In this document: positions 1-9,739 of the stretch, piece by piece | Layout of the letters: every line of letters begins with the position of its first letter | Position numbering within the stretch: the first letter of the stretch is position 1 | NCBI GenBank assembly: GCA_026993355.1 | Contig: JALWTX010000001.1 | Location: 1-64,000, forward strand | Source: Flavobacteriales bacterium | GTDB lineage: Bacteria > Bacteroidota > Bacteroidia > Flavobacteriales > Flavobacteriaceae | Length of the DNA stretch: 64,000 bases | Direction of reading: 5' to 3' | Notes under the pieces: generated by a model | The model's input: only the letters and a program-made list of their open reading frames with translations | Told to the model about the DNA's origin: nothing | Database searches by the model: none | Program-made: the position numbers and the translations under genes

Positions 1-38
1 AAAGTGATATTAAAATAAGAACATATAAATCAAAAAAA

Positions 39-64
39 CCACAGAAAGAAATTTCTTTCTGCGG
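39..64. terminator. Hairpin terminator (likely bidirectional) downstream of the TPR gene
   Basis: Inverted repeat ccacagaaagaaa/tttctttctgcgg flanked by A and T runs. Confidence 0.6.
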
Positions 65-133
65 TTTTAGTTAATAATTTAATTAATTTTGCTAAAAACC
101 TGTAACGGTTATTTAGGACTAGTCATATTTATC

Positions 134-901
134 TTACTCTGTTTGTGTGATAAATATATCTATATTTCTTGCTTCTTTTGATTCAGGATATTTTTCCTTA
201 ATAATTTCAAAATATTTTTTGGCTGCTGACTTATCGCCTTGTTCCATAGCCAATTTGCCGGCTTTTAAATAATATAAGGGTGCTGTATAATCATTGTCAG
301 AAGCTTTAGCAGCTTTTACATAATAATCCAAAGCTTCTTTAGGCTGATCCAGCTCGACAAAAGCATCGCCAATTACACCATAAGCAGTAGGCTGTAAAAT
401 ATCATCATCGGATTTAAATTTAGATAAATAAGAAACTGCTTGTTTATAATCACCATTTTTATAATAAATCAAACCCATATAGTAATTGGCTAAATTTGCT
501 GCTTTAGTACCGCTATATTTTTCTTTAACTTGCGCAAAACCATATTTACCATCGGCACCATTTAAGGCTTTATCAAAATCGGCTTTCATTTCTTTTTCGT
601 CCGATGTATTGATTCCTTTATCAAAATAAGTTTGTGCAGTTGCTAAATTGTTGGCAGCTTCTTTTTCAGTCGGAATTTTTACATTTTGATCATACCAAAT
701 GTAACCGGCTACTAAAACAATAATTGCCGCCAAACCGGTAAAAATCCATTTTTGATTTTTTTCTAAAAATTTTTCTAATTTGGAAGCACCTTCATCTAAA
801 GAAGTAAAAACTTCGGCCGTTGTACTTTCTTTAGATAAATAATCCAAATCATTTCCACTTTTTTTCTCTTTTTTATATCCTTTCTTTTTGTAAGTTGCCA
901 T
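134..901 (-). CDS. Tetratricopeptide repeat membrane-anchored protein (YfgM-like)
   Basis: 255 aa; single TM segment (WIFTGLAAIIVLVAGYIWY) followed by TPR-like repeats. Confidence 0.8.
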   Translation of the reverse strand: MATYKKKGYKKEKKSGNDLDYLSKESTTAEVFTSLDEGASKLEKFLEKNQKWIFTGLAAIIVLVAGYIWYDQNVKIPTEKEAANNLATAQTYFDKGINTSDEKEMKADFDKALNGADGKYGFAQVKEKYSGTKAANLANYYMGLIYYKNGDYKQAVSYLSKFKSDDDILQPTAYGVIGDAFVELDQPKEALDYYVKAAKASDNDYTAPLYYLKAGKLAMEQGDKSAAKKYFEIIKEKYPESKEARNIDIFITQTE

Positions 902-925
902 AATTCAATTTCTTTTTGGTGATTG

Positions 926-933
926 CAAAGATA
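926..933 (-). promoter_or_regulatory. Bacteroidota -7 element (TAnnTTTG) for the TPR gene
   Basis: TATCTTTG on the minus strand (CAAAGATA on plus), 25 bp upstream of the start codon. Confidence 0.45.
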
Positions 934-990
934 AGCCTTATGTTTTAAAAATTAAAATAATTTTTCATAATGCTTTGTGTTTCAAAATTA

Positions 991-1761
991 TCAATTCTTT
1001 GTCAAAATTTCAGGAAGTTTAGCTAAGCCATCAAGTGTCAAATTAGGCGCCACATAATCAATAGCCGTCAATTTATCTTTTAAAATATGCCATAAACCAC
1101 CGGTTATTAAGACTTTATAATGAGGACCAACTGCATTTTTTAAGACAGCAATCATATGATTGACCAAACCGGTATAACCAATTAAAACGCCATTTTGTAT
1201 GGCTGTTTCGGTATTTTTTCCTATAATATTATCCGGAAATTCCAAAGGAACCGAATCTAATTGCGATGTTTTATCGCCCAAAGCATTCATAGCTGTTTTT
1301 AGTCCGGGGGCTATATTTACGCCTAAAATTTCTCCTTTTTTATTGAGCACTGTAAAAGTCAGCGCTGTCCCAAAATCGATGATAATTAAATCTTGATGAT
1401 AAACATGAAAGGCTGCTAATACATTGGCGACTAAATCGGAACCAATCTCATTAGGGCTGGGAATGTCGATATCTAATTGATTAAAAATATTTTGGTCTAA
1501 AATAATGAGCGGTTTGGGGTTCATTTTGTTTAAAATGTTGACAAATTGCGGTTTTAATTCCGGCACGACCGTACTTAATACCTTGGTTTTAATCTCATCA
1601 GGATGAATACCTGCTTCCCACATCGCATTGTGCAATTTTAGGCTATAATCTAATTCTTTGGCATCTTTTTTGGTTTTAAAACGCCAAATTTGCCGCCATT
1701 GTTCATTATATTTTATACCAACAACCACATTCGTATTTCCTATATCGACTACGAGTTTCAT
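991..1761 (-). CDS. coaX: Type III pantothenate kinase
   Basis: N-terminal VDIGNTNVVVGI phosphate-binding motif, IDFGTALTFT and APGLKTAMNAL motifs; length 256 aa. Confidence 0.9.
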   Translation of the reverse strand: MKLVVDIGNTNVVVGIKYNEQWRQIWRFKTKKDAKELDYSLKLHNAMWEAGIHPDEIKTKVLSTVVPELKPQFVNILNKMNPKPLIILDQNIFNQLDIDIPSPNEIGSDLVANVLAAFHVYHQDLIIIDFGTALTFTVLNKKGEILGVNIAPGLKTAMNALGDKTSQLDSVPLEFPDNIIGKNTETAIQNGVLIGYTGLVNHMIAVLKNAVGPHYKVLITGGLWHILKDKLTAIDYVAPNLTLDGLAKLPEILTKN

Positions 1762-1779
1762 AAATAATTCTAAATAAAT

Positions 1780-3702
1780 TTAATATGGTATTTCTATTAT
1801 AACTTTAGTGCCTGCCGGTTGACCATCATGATTATATAAATCTTCAAAAGTAATTTTGTAATCATTTAAAAATTTTCTAGAAAAATAACGCAAACGGTCT
1901 TCCGAAAGCTTTATCCCGATGGACTCCCGTTTAAAAGTTCTGGATTTATTTATTTCTTCAGCTCTTTTTCGGCCTATCCCATTATCGATGATTTCAATAA
2001 CATAATAAAATTCATCTTTAGGATAAATATTTACGGTCAAATTTTTGGGGCCTTTTTTAGGCGACAAACCATGCCACAGGGCATTTTCGATAAATGGTTG
2101 TATCAGTAAAGGCGGAATTTTAATTCTGTTCAAATCCAATTTTTCAGACACATTCAAGTCAAAATTTATCTCGTTAGAAAAACGGATATTTTCTATAGAA
2201 ACGTACATGCGTAAAGTTTCTATTTCTTCTTTCAGGCTTACCTCTCTTACAATAGTTGATTGTAAAATTGTCCGGACTAATTTTGAAAAGGTACTTAAAT
2301 AAGCAACGGCTTCTTTGGGGCGGCCTTGTATGATAAACATTTTTAAAGAATTTAAAGCATTAAAAACAAAATGCGGATTCATACGGGCACGCAACAGACT
2401 TTGTTCCAAATTCATCAATTGGCGTTGATTATTCAACTGTCGTTGTTTATAAAAAATTAAGCCTAAAACAATCATCAGTAAAACCAATAATAAAGTAAAA
2501 TAAAAGGTTTTTTTGGTGCGAATTAATTTAGCTGTAACCAATTGATTTTTTTGGCCCAAAGCAGCAATTTTGTCTTTATTATCTAATTGTATTTGTTTTA
2601 TAATTACATCCGCCACCAATTGACGGTTTTTCTCATTTAATATTTCATTTTGTTTTTCATTAAATTTCTTATAATACGCCAAAGCTTTTTTATAATGACC
2701 TTGTGCCGATTCTATTTCAGCAAATTGTTGGTAGGCAATTTGTGCCACCGAAGGAATCTTTTTGTCCAAAGCAATTGAAAGTCCCTTTTGCAAATATTTT
2801 TTGGCCAAGTTATAGTTGTTTGCCTTTGCATAAGCTTTTCCTAAATTGACATATACATCAGCTAAATAATAGGCATCCCCTAAATTAGAAGCCAATTTAA
2901 GATTGGGTAAAATTTTTTGTATAGCTTTATCTATATTTCCTTTTTTTAAATAAATGTTTCCAATGCTATTATTGCAGATCACCTTGCCGACTGTAGATTT
3001 AATTTGCTGGTTATATGATAAAGATTTTTTATAATATTCTAAAGCTTTTTTTAAGTTACCACGCTTTTCATAAATGCCTCCTATATTCTGATAATTAATA
3101 GCCAAGCCCAATTTGTTATCAAATTTCTTTTCGATCTCCAAAGCTGCCAAAAAATGTTCTAAAGCCAAATCGTCACGTTGTAACAAATGATAAATATTTC
3201 CGATACTATTATGCGAAATGGCAATATTTTCAATAATAGGACGCGTTTTTATTTTCACATTTTTAGCCAAAGCCAATGCCTTGTTATGAAACTCTAGTGC
3301 AGATTTGACTGCATCCATACGACGGTAAATTACGCCAATCATATTCAAACTGTAAATGCGGAAAAAAGGATCACTTATTTTTTTTGCGACATTTAAAGCT
3401 TTTTGATGAAAAAAAATAGCCTGCGGATAATTGGCTGAGATACGGTTGAGTTTACCCAAAGCATTGAAGGCGTAAGCTTCTCCTTCTTTAAAATGATATT
3501 TCTGACTTAAGGAAAGAAAATCTTTTAAAGCAAGTGAATCGTTTTGATAGCGATATAACAAACTGTCTAATGTGTAAACCTTTTTAATCCGTTTTTGGAC
3601 AATGGCCTTAAAAAGACTATCCCGCTTAGATTGCTGTGGAAAAATGCTTGTTGAAAACATAAAGGTCAACAAACACCATAAAACAATTTTACGAGACATC
3701 AT
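1780..3702 (-). CDS. TPR-containing LytS/YehU-type sensor histidine kinase
   Basis: Signal peptide, multiple TPRs, one TM, ARMNPHFVFNALNSLK H-box and PPLLIQPFIENALWHG N-box. Confidence 0.9.
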   Translation of the reverse strand: MMSRKIVLWCLLTFMFSTSIFPQQSKRDSLFKAIVQKRIKKVYTLDSLLYRYQNDSLALKDFLSLSQKYHFKEGEAYAFNALGKLNRISANYPQAIFFHQKALNVAKKISDPFFRIYSLNMIGVIYRRMDAVKSALEFHNKALALAKNVKIKTRPIIENIAISHNSIGNIYHLLQRDDLALEHFLAALEIEKKFDNKLGLAINYQNIGGIYEKRGNLKKALEYYKKSLSYNQQIKSTVGKVICNNSIGNIYLKKGNIDKAIQKILPNLKLASNLGDAYYLADVYVNLGKAYAKANNYNLAKKYLQKGLSIALDKKIPSVAQIAYQQFAEIESAQGHYKKALAYYKKFNEKQNEILNEKNRQLVADVIIKQIQLDNKDKIAALGQKNQLVTAKLIRTKKTFYFTLLLVLLMIVLGLIFYKQRQLNNQRQLMNLEQSLLRARMNPHFVFNALNSLKMFIIQGRPKEAVAYLSTFSKLVRTILQSTIVREVSLKEEIETLRMYVSIENIRFSNEINFDLNVSEKLDLNRIKIPPLLIQPFIENALWHGLSPKKGPKNLTVNIYPKDEFYYVIEIIDNGIGRKRAEEINKSRTFKRESIGIKLSEDRLRYFSRKFLNDYKITFEDLYNHDGQPAGTKVIIEIPY

Positions 3703-3711
3703 TTAATTTAA

Positions 3712-4488
3712 TTAAAGTTTCTTTTTAGCTTCTTTCCAATAGGCTTCCATTTCATCCAAAGACATCTCTTTTAGATCTTTCCCCTCTTCTTTTGCTTTAT
3801 TTTCCAAATATTGAAAACGCTTGATAAATTTTTTGTTGGTTTTTTCTAAAGCTGACTCGGGATTAATACCTTTAAAACGGGCATAATTGATCAAAGCAAA
3901 GAGTAAATCACCGAATTCCTCTTCCATTTTCTCATTGTTACCTTTAACCTCTTCAGCTTTAAATTCTTTGATTTCTTCCAACACTTTGTCCCAAACAGGC
4001 TGCGCTTCTGACCAATCAAAACCAACACCTTTGACTTTTTCTTGAATGCGTAAAGCTTTAATCATGGCCGGCAATGATTTAGGAACCCCTTCCAAAACAG
4101 ATTTTTTACCCTCTTTTAATTTTAATTTTTCCCAGTTTTCTTTTACTTCCTTTTCATCCTTTACTTTTACATCACCATAAATGTGTGGGTGACGATAAAC
4201 TAATTTATCACTGATTGCTTCTGCTACATCTGCTATATCAAAACTTCCGGTTTCAGAACCTAATTTAGCATAAAATACGATATGTAAGAGCAAATCCCCC
4301 AATTCTTTTTTAATTTCGTCCATATCCTTTTCCAAAATGGCATCGGCTAATTCATATACTTCTTCTATAGTTAAATGTCGCAAACTATCAAAGGTTTGTT
4401 TTTTATCCCATGGACAAGATTGACGTAAATCGTCCATAATATCTAACAATCGGGAAAATGCTTGTAATTTCTCTTCTTTGGTATGCAT
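3712..4488 (-). CDS. mazG: Nucleoside triphosphate pyrophosphohydrolase MazG
   Basis: LRQSCPWDKKQTFDSLRHLTIEEVYELADAI and EELGDLL-type motifs; ORF start trimmed to the MHTKEEK methionine. Confidence 0.93.
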   Translation of the reverse strand: MHTKEEKLQAFSRLLDIMDDLRQSCPWDKKQTFDSLRHLTIEEVYELADAILEKDMDEIKKELGDLLLHIVFYAKLGSETGSFDIADVAEAISDKLVYRHPHIYGDVKVKDEKEVKENWEKLKLKEGKKSVLEGVPKSLPAMIKALRIQEKVKGVGFDWSEAQPVWDKVLEEIKEFKAEEVKGNNEKMEEEFGDLLFALINYARFKGINPESALEKTNKKFIKRFQYLENKAKEEGKDLKEMSLDEMEAYWKEAKKKL

Positions 4489-4498
4489 ATGAAAAAAA

Positions 4499-5290
4499 TT
4501 AAATAAGTTGGTTAAAATAATCGATTGCCTGGATCGGATATGAGCCAAACCATGTAAAGGGTTCACCTTTTACAAGTAAAATTCGGGTATGAGGTAATAC
4601 CTTTTGTAGTTCTTCACGATGCTTTTCTTTAAACGGATAAGGTTCCGAAGATAATAAAATGACTTCAGGAGACATTTGTTGTAAATCTTTCAAAGATAAA
4701 ACCGGATATCTTAAACGGTCCTTTAACATATTATCAAAAGCTGCCAATTGCATCATCTGATGAATAAAAGTATCACCTCCGATACTCATCCAAGGATCTC
4801 GCCAAATCATGTAAACCGCACGGAGGGGTTGCCTTGATTTCGATTTCAATAATGTTTCTTTTTTAAGGTTTATCTCTGAAATAATTTGACGCGCTATTTG
4901 TTGCCTTTGCAATATGCTTCCCAAATCTTTTATTAACTGCGCATTGCTTTTAAGATTAAAAACATCGGATACATAAACAGGTGCAATTTCATTTAAAGCC
5001 AAAGTCAATTCTTTTGGATTTTCTTCCTTACTGGCTAAAATCAAATCGGGATTTAAGGCTTCGATACTTTCCTTTTTAAAATTTTTTGTTCCCCCGATAA
5101 TTTTTTTTTGTTTTCGCCAAGGCAAAGGAAATTTACAAAAACGTGTGATACCCACAACTTCTTTGTCCAAACCGAATGAATATAACAAGTGTGTTATAGA
5201 AGGAACCAAGGAAACAATACGTATGGGGATTTCTTCAAAAGAAAGTTTTCGTCCCAGTTGATCCTGAATTTCTAAAATTGTCATAAGCAT
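4499..5290 (-). CDS. Helical-backbone metal receptor / BtuF-like ABC substrate-binding protein
   Basis: RIVSLVPSITHLLYSFGLDKEVVGITRFC and ALNPDLIL motifs; start overlaps the prfA stop (TAATG). Confidence 0.8.
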   Translation of the reverse strand: MLMTILEIQDQLGRKLSFEEIPIRIVSLVPSITHLLYSFGLDKEVVGITRFCKFPLPWRKQKKIIGGTKNFKKESIEALNPDLILASKEENPKELTLALNEIAPVYVSDVFNLKSNAQLIKDLGSILQRQQIARQIISEINLKKETLLKSKSRQPLRAVYMIWRDPWMSIGGDTFIHQMMQLAAFDNMLKDRLRYPVLSLKDLQQMSPEVILLSSEPYPFKEKHREELQKVLPHTRILLVKGEPFTWFGSYPIQAIDYFNQLI

Positions 5291-6366
5291 TAAAGTTGCT
5301 CGCCGGCAGCTTTTAATTTTTCGGTATTATCTGCTAATCTTAAAGCATCAATTATTTTATCCAATTCACCATTGATAATATTTTGCAAATCATATAAAGT
5401 CAAATTAATACGGTGATCGGTTACCCGGCCTTGCGGATAATTATAAGTGCGTATTTTGGCAGAACGGTCACCACTGGACACCATTGACTTTCTAAATTGG
5501 GCATCTGCTTCTTGACGTTTCTTAAGTTCAATTTCATATAAACGCGAACGTAATACGCCCAAAGCCTTTTCATAATTTTTGTGTTGCGATTTTTGATCTT
5601 GACATTGTGCCACTATTCCTGTAGGAATGTGTGTTAACCGTACAGCCGAATAGGTTGTATTAACTGATTGACCGCCCGGGCCTGAAGACATAAACAGATC
5701 CTTCCGGATATCATTGGGATTTATTTGAACATCAAATTCTTCGGCTTCAGGCAATACCATCACTGTCGCTGCAGAAGTGTGTACCCTTCCCTGTGTCTCA
5801 GTTTGTGGGACACGCTGCACACGGTGCACACCTGCTTCGTATTTCATCGTGCCATAAACATCATCACCACTGATCTTAAAAATCATTTCTTTAAAACCAC
5901 CTGAGGTACCTTCATTAAAATCCACTATTTCTGTTTTCCATCCTTTTTTGTCGGCATATTTTGCATACATACGGTACAAATCACCTGCAAAAATACTCGC
6001 CTCATCCCCCCCAGTTCCTGCGCGTATTTCAACAATAACATTTTTAGCGTCTTCGGGGTCCTTAGGTATAAGCATGAATTTTATTTCTTCCTCTAATTCC
6101 GGTAGTCTGCTCTGTGCTTGCTCTATTTCAGCTTTAGCCATTTCTACCATTTCCGGATCGGTTTCTTCGGATAATAATTCTTTGGCTTCCGCCAAATTGT
6201 CTTGTAAAGCTTCGTATTCTTTTATTTTGACCATTAACTTTTCTAAATCTTTATATTCTTTGTTAATGGCAATATATCGTTTTTGATCAGAAATTATATC
6301 GGGTTGAATTATCAAATCTGATACTTCATCAAAACGATTTTTTATTAATTGCAATTTATCTCTCAT
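5290..6366 (-). CDS. prfA: Peptide chain release factor 1
   Basis: GGQ motif [48 protein letters not shown]. Confidence 0.96.
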   Translation of the reverse strand: MRDKLQLIKNRFDEVSDLIIQPDIISDQKRYIAINKEYKDLEKLMVKIKEYEALQDNLAEAKELLSEETDPEMVEMAKAEIEQAQSRLPELEEEIKFMLIPKDPEDAKNVIVEIRAGTGGDEASIFAGDLYRMYAKYADKKGWKTEIVDFNEGTSGGFKEMIFKISGDDVYGTMKYEAGVHRVQRVPQTETQGRVHTSAATVMVLPEAEEFDVQINPNDIRKDLFMSSGPGGQSVNTTYSAVRLTHIPTGIVAQCQDQKSQHKNYEKALGVLRSRLYEIELKKRQEADAQFRKSMVSSGDRSAKIRTYNYPQGRVTDHRINLTLYDLQNIINGELDKIIDALRLADNTEKLKAAGEQL

Positions 6367-6382
6367 CCGCTATGCTTTTTGA

Positions 6383-6390
6383 CAAAAATA
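6383..6390 (-). promoter_or_regulatory. Bacteroidota -7 element for prfA
   Basis: TATTTTTG on the minus strand, 17 bp upstream of the start. Confidence 0.4.
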
Positions 6391-6417
6391 TAAAATATTA
6401 AGCGATTATAAAATAAA

Positions 6418-6446
6418 AACATCCACCTATTTCAGGTGGATGTTAA
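6418..6446 (-). terminator. Rho-independent terminator of the gldKLMN operon
   Basis: Perfect stem catccacct/aggtggatg with T-run on the minus strand, just after gldN. Confidence 0.75.
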
Positions 6447-6467
6447 TTATTATATTTTGGTATGGGT

Positions 6468-7355
6468 TTAATAATTCCACATATCTTCTTCGTAATTACG
6501 TATTTTCTCTTTGATTCGTTGCGATTCTAAAAGTTGTCTTAAAGCATTATCGTGTATATATTCTTTGATTGCTCTATCACCGTAAACATTATCTTCTTTG
6601 TATATTATCCCACTAAAACGTCTCGCATTCAGCAAATGATCATAATCAATGGGATGCGTGGTATTTCGAGGGTTAAACGCATAGTAATTATGTAAAGTCA
6701 AACGCGCATCAGGAAAAAATACCCAGAAAACTTCCACTAAGTCCGGAGTAACACCGGCAGCCATTCCTTTCGGATCAACAGCAACGGGTGCAATGCCTAA
6801 CAAACGGTATTTAAGCTCACCATATTTTGCATCAAAATACCAGATACCTCTTACATGAAACTCTTCAATCGTCTCGGAATTAACATGGAATTCATTGATA
6901 TATTGCGGATCGACATAACCTTCGTCATTAAATTGATCACGACCTGCATCAGTCGTATCTATGGCAGTCATACGGTCCTTAATTTCATCCAAAGTCAATT
7001 TTTGGGTAAAATAAGAATCAGCATACACCTTTGTAATTTCACCGCTTTTAATACCATGATATAATGCATCGAACAATGAACGAACATTTGGCATTGCTGC
7101 TAAAGTATCGGTCGGATAATATAGGGGTAGATTGAAACGCTCATCTAAATCTATACGTTCCCATACTTGTTTACCCCATAATATATCACGGTCTTCTGTA
7201 TAAGGATAAGGCAATGGCAAGCTAAAGTCCATTTTCTTTTGCTTACTGTTTTTCACCCCTATTTCAGAAGGATCCTTGGCATTGAGAATATTAAATTGCG
7301 CAAAACCTGTAAAGTTTAATGACAAAAATGCAATAATTAAAAATACTTTTTTCAT
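6468..7355 (-). CDS. gldN: Gliding motility / T9SS protein GldN
   Basis: Position after gldM; GldN-like sequence ILWGKQVWERIDLDERFNLPLYYP. Confidence 0.92.
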   Translation of the reverse strand: MKKVFLIIAFLSLNFTGFAQFNILNAKDPSEIGVKNSKQKKMDFSLPLPYPYTEDRDILWGKQVWERIDLDERFNLPLYYPTDTLAAMPNVRSLFDALYHGIKSGEITKVYADSYFTQKLTLDEIKDRMTAIDTTDAGRDQFNDEGYVDPQYINEFHVNSETIEEFHVRGIWYFDAKYGELKYRLLGIAPVAVDPKGMAAGVTPDLVEVFWVFFPDARLTLHNYYAFNPRNTTHPIDYDHLLNARRFSGIIYKEDNVYGDRAIKEYIHDNALRQLLESQRIKEKIRNYEEDMWNY

Positions 7356-7404
7356 TTGATGATGTTTATTTAATCTTTAACGAACTGAATCGCAACTTTT
7401 ATTT

Positions 7405-8979
7405 TTAGTTGATTATTTCGACAATAACCGGTGAAACTTTTTTTATTTGATAACCTGAATTTCCCTTCAAATAAGCTCTAATATTATAAATCTGAACATT
7501 CTGCCCACGTTTTACACGTCGCAACAATTGTTTAGCTTTGCTATCCAAACGGGTCCCATTCACGCGTAAAGTAGGTTGACCTGGAACTTTAAAGTCAAAA
7601 CTTCTAACACCTAATTTAACATCAAAGTCAAAATCTGGCAAAGTAGCATTGATGGTTGACAACTCTAAATTCCTTTTAGGCATTTTAACCACGCCACTTT
7701 CTCCACGAACTGTTCCAACTGGAGGCGGAATGTTTTTCACACGAAAGGTTTTGCTGTCTGTAACAGTCTTGCCGTTTACTTTTCCACTGACCTTGATTTG
7801 GACCTTCTTTCCCTTATATTTGGTCACATTCATAATATATTTACCTGTGCCAACTTTCTTAAGTCCGGGCGCGGAAACAGATATTTTATTATCAGGCACG
7901 CCAGGTATAGAAATAGATAAAGGATTGTCAACACCACGGTAAACGACATTCATTTTGTCAGCAGAAATAACAGCACTATTAGGTACGGGTATAACTGCAT
8001 ACTTAACCACAAAAGGTAATTTTACATCTTTGTTATTTTCGTCAAAAACGATTTCACCTTTCACTTCTTTCTCACCAACATTACCGGCCGGCAAGTTTAA
8101 GTGAACATAACCACTGGTTAATAAATCCTCGGGAACAGGTTTGCCATTAATCATTACTTTTTTGAAAGACATGGTACTATCTACACGACCTAAAGCTACT
8201 TTTCCGGTCACTTTTTCACCAGGGAAATATGCTGATTTATCAAGCACTACAACCGGTTCATAATTGGTTACGGAAACATCTGAAGCCATTTGACCCCGTA
8301 TCATGTTTGATAGTATCTCATTTTCCGTTTCTGCTCCCTTATTTACATAACTATCTAATTTAAAAATAGTAGAAACCGTAGGGAAACCTTCGAAATTTGC
8401 CATTAACCATGGTTCCTTTCTTTTGCCCTTTTTGCCATGTACTTCGTCTTTGGTATCGAATCTTTCTTCAATATTCTTTTTCATGGTGGCAGACAAAGGT
8501 TTGCCATCAATTTTTAAATTGAGTAAATAATTTCTATAATCCTCAATGGCTTTCTTAAATTCCTTGGCTTTCTTGGTTTCCTTACCGTTTAAAAAGAACA
8601 TATTATCCACTGTACTGGATTTGTCCATACTTTCATAATCTAATTTTTTGGGTATTTTCCCATTAAATTCTTTTTTAAGAATTTCGTTTTTCAAGTTATG
8701 AATGTAATTTTGAAAATCCTGTGTTTTTTTCTGTAATTCATTAGCCGTTTTATACTTTTCACCATATTTTGCTGGTTGTTCTTTAGCTTTTACGGCTAAT
8801 GTTTTTAAAAGATAATCATTTGATTGCGACTTCATTTTTGTTGCGGCCACCACTTCTTCTGATGATTTTCCAAAAGCCGAAAGGACTTTTTTAGACATTT
8901 GAAGTGCCAGCATGGCAATAAAAATCAAGTACATCAAATTAATCATTTTCTGTCTTGCTGTTAATTTACCTCCTGCCAT
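7405..8979 (-). CDS. gldM: Gliding motility / T9SS protein GldM
   Basis: MAGGKLTARQKMINLMYLIFIAMLALQMSKKVL N-terminus typical of GldM; 524 aa. Confidence 0.96.
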   Translation of the reverse strand: MAGGKLTARQKMINLMYLIFIAMLALQMSKKVLSAFGKSSEEVVAATKMKSQSNDYLLKTLAVKAKEQPAKYGEKYKTANELQKKTQDFQNYIHNLKNEILKKEFNGKIPKKLDYESMDKSSTVDNMFFLNGKETKKAKEFKKAIEDYRNYLLNLKIDGKPLSATMKKNIEERFDTKDEVHGKKGKRKEPWLMANFEGFPTVSTIFKLDSYVNKGAETENEILSNMIRGQMASDVSVTNYEPVVVLDKSAYFPGEKVTGKVALGRVDSTMSFKKVMINGKPVPEDLLTSGYVHLNLPAGNVGEKEVKGEIVFDENNKDVKLPFVVKYAVIPVPNSAVISADKMNVVYRGVDNPLSISIPGVPDNKISVSAPGLKKVGTGKYIMNVTKYKGKKVQIKVSGKVNGKTVTDSKTFRVKNIPPPVGTVRGESGVVKMPKRNLELSTINATLPDFDFDVKLGVRSFDFKVPGQPTLRVNGTRLDSKAKQLLRRVKRGQNVQIYNIRAYLKGNSGYQIKKVSPVIVEIIN

Positions 8980-9022
8980 TATAATTTTATTTTAATTAAT
9001 TTAAATTTTAATTGAAAAATAC

Positions 9023-9679
9023 TTATTTACGACTTGCATTCATTGCTGAAAGCATTCCACCGTAAACATTGTTCAATTCAGCTAAATTTTCTTTCAATTT
9101 AGCCATATTATCTTTCAACTGTTGGGCATAATGAGCAGTTTCTTCGTTGGCAGTGGCATTTTTATTCACACTTTCCAATTGCACTTTATAAAGGGAATTT
9201 AAACTTTCAAGTTGAGCTGAAGCCAAAGCCAGTTCTTCGGCATATTTTTTAGTTGCACCGGCAGCATCAGTGGCCACATCCATACTTTTTGCCGCTTCAT
9301 GTAATTTATTGATGCTTTCGCCTAAGCTTTTCATCAAATTAGAATCCAACTGTGCTTCTTGTAACATTTTATCTAATTTTTCAGACAAACGTGCTTCCAA
9401 TTCAGCCTCTGTTTTGTCTTTTCTTTGTCTGGGGGCACCACCGGCTAATTCCGGATAGACCAATGACCAGTCAAGTTCTTCCTCTTGAGGTTCAAAAGCA
9501 GAAACAAAGAAAATAAGCGCTTCGGTACCTAAACCTAACATTAATAAGACATCACCCGGAATACCAAAAATAGGCATGTGTAAGATTTTACCTAAAGCAC
9601 CCAAGATAACAACTGATGCACCTATACTATATGCCATATGGAATATAGTCTTAATTTTTTTTGATGATTTTAAAGCCAT
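9023..9679 (-). CDS. gldL: Gliding motility / T9SS protein GldL
   Basis: Two N-terminal TMs and coiled coil; gldK-gldL-gldM-gldN synteny. Confidence 0.95.
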   Translation of the reverse strand: MALKSSKKIKTIFHMAYSIGASVVILGALGKILHMPIFGIPGDVLLMLGLGTEALIFFVSAFEPQEEELDWSLVYPELAGGAPRQRKDKTEAELEARLSEKLDKMLQEAQLDSNLMKSLGESINKLHEAAKSMDVATDAAGATKKYAEELALASAQLESLNSLYKVQLESVNKNATANEETAHYAQQLKDNMAKLKENLAELNNVYGGMLSAMNASRK

Positions 9680-9739
9680 AATAAATAAATTTTAGTAGTT
9701 AGTATTTGTTTTATTTGTGAGTTTTTATTGATTATCCTA

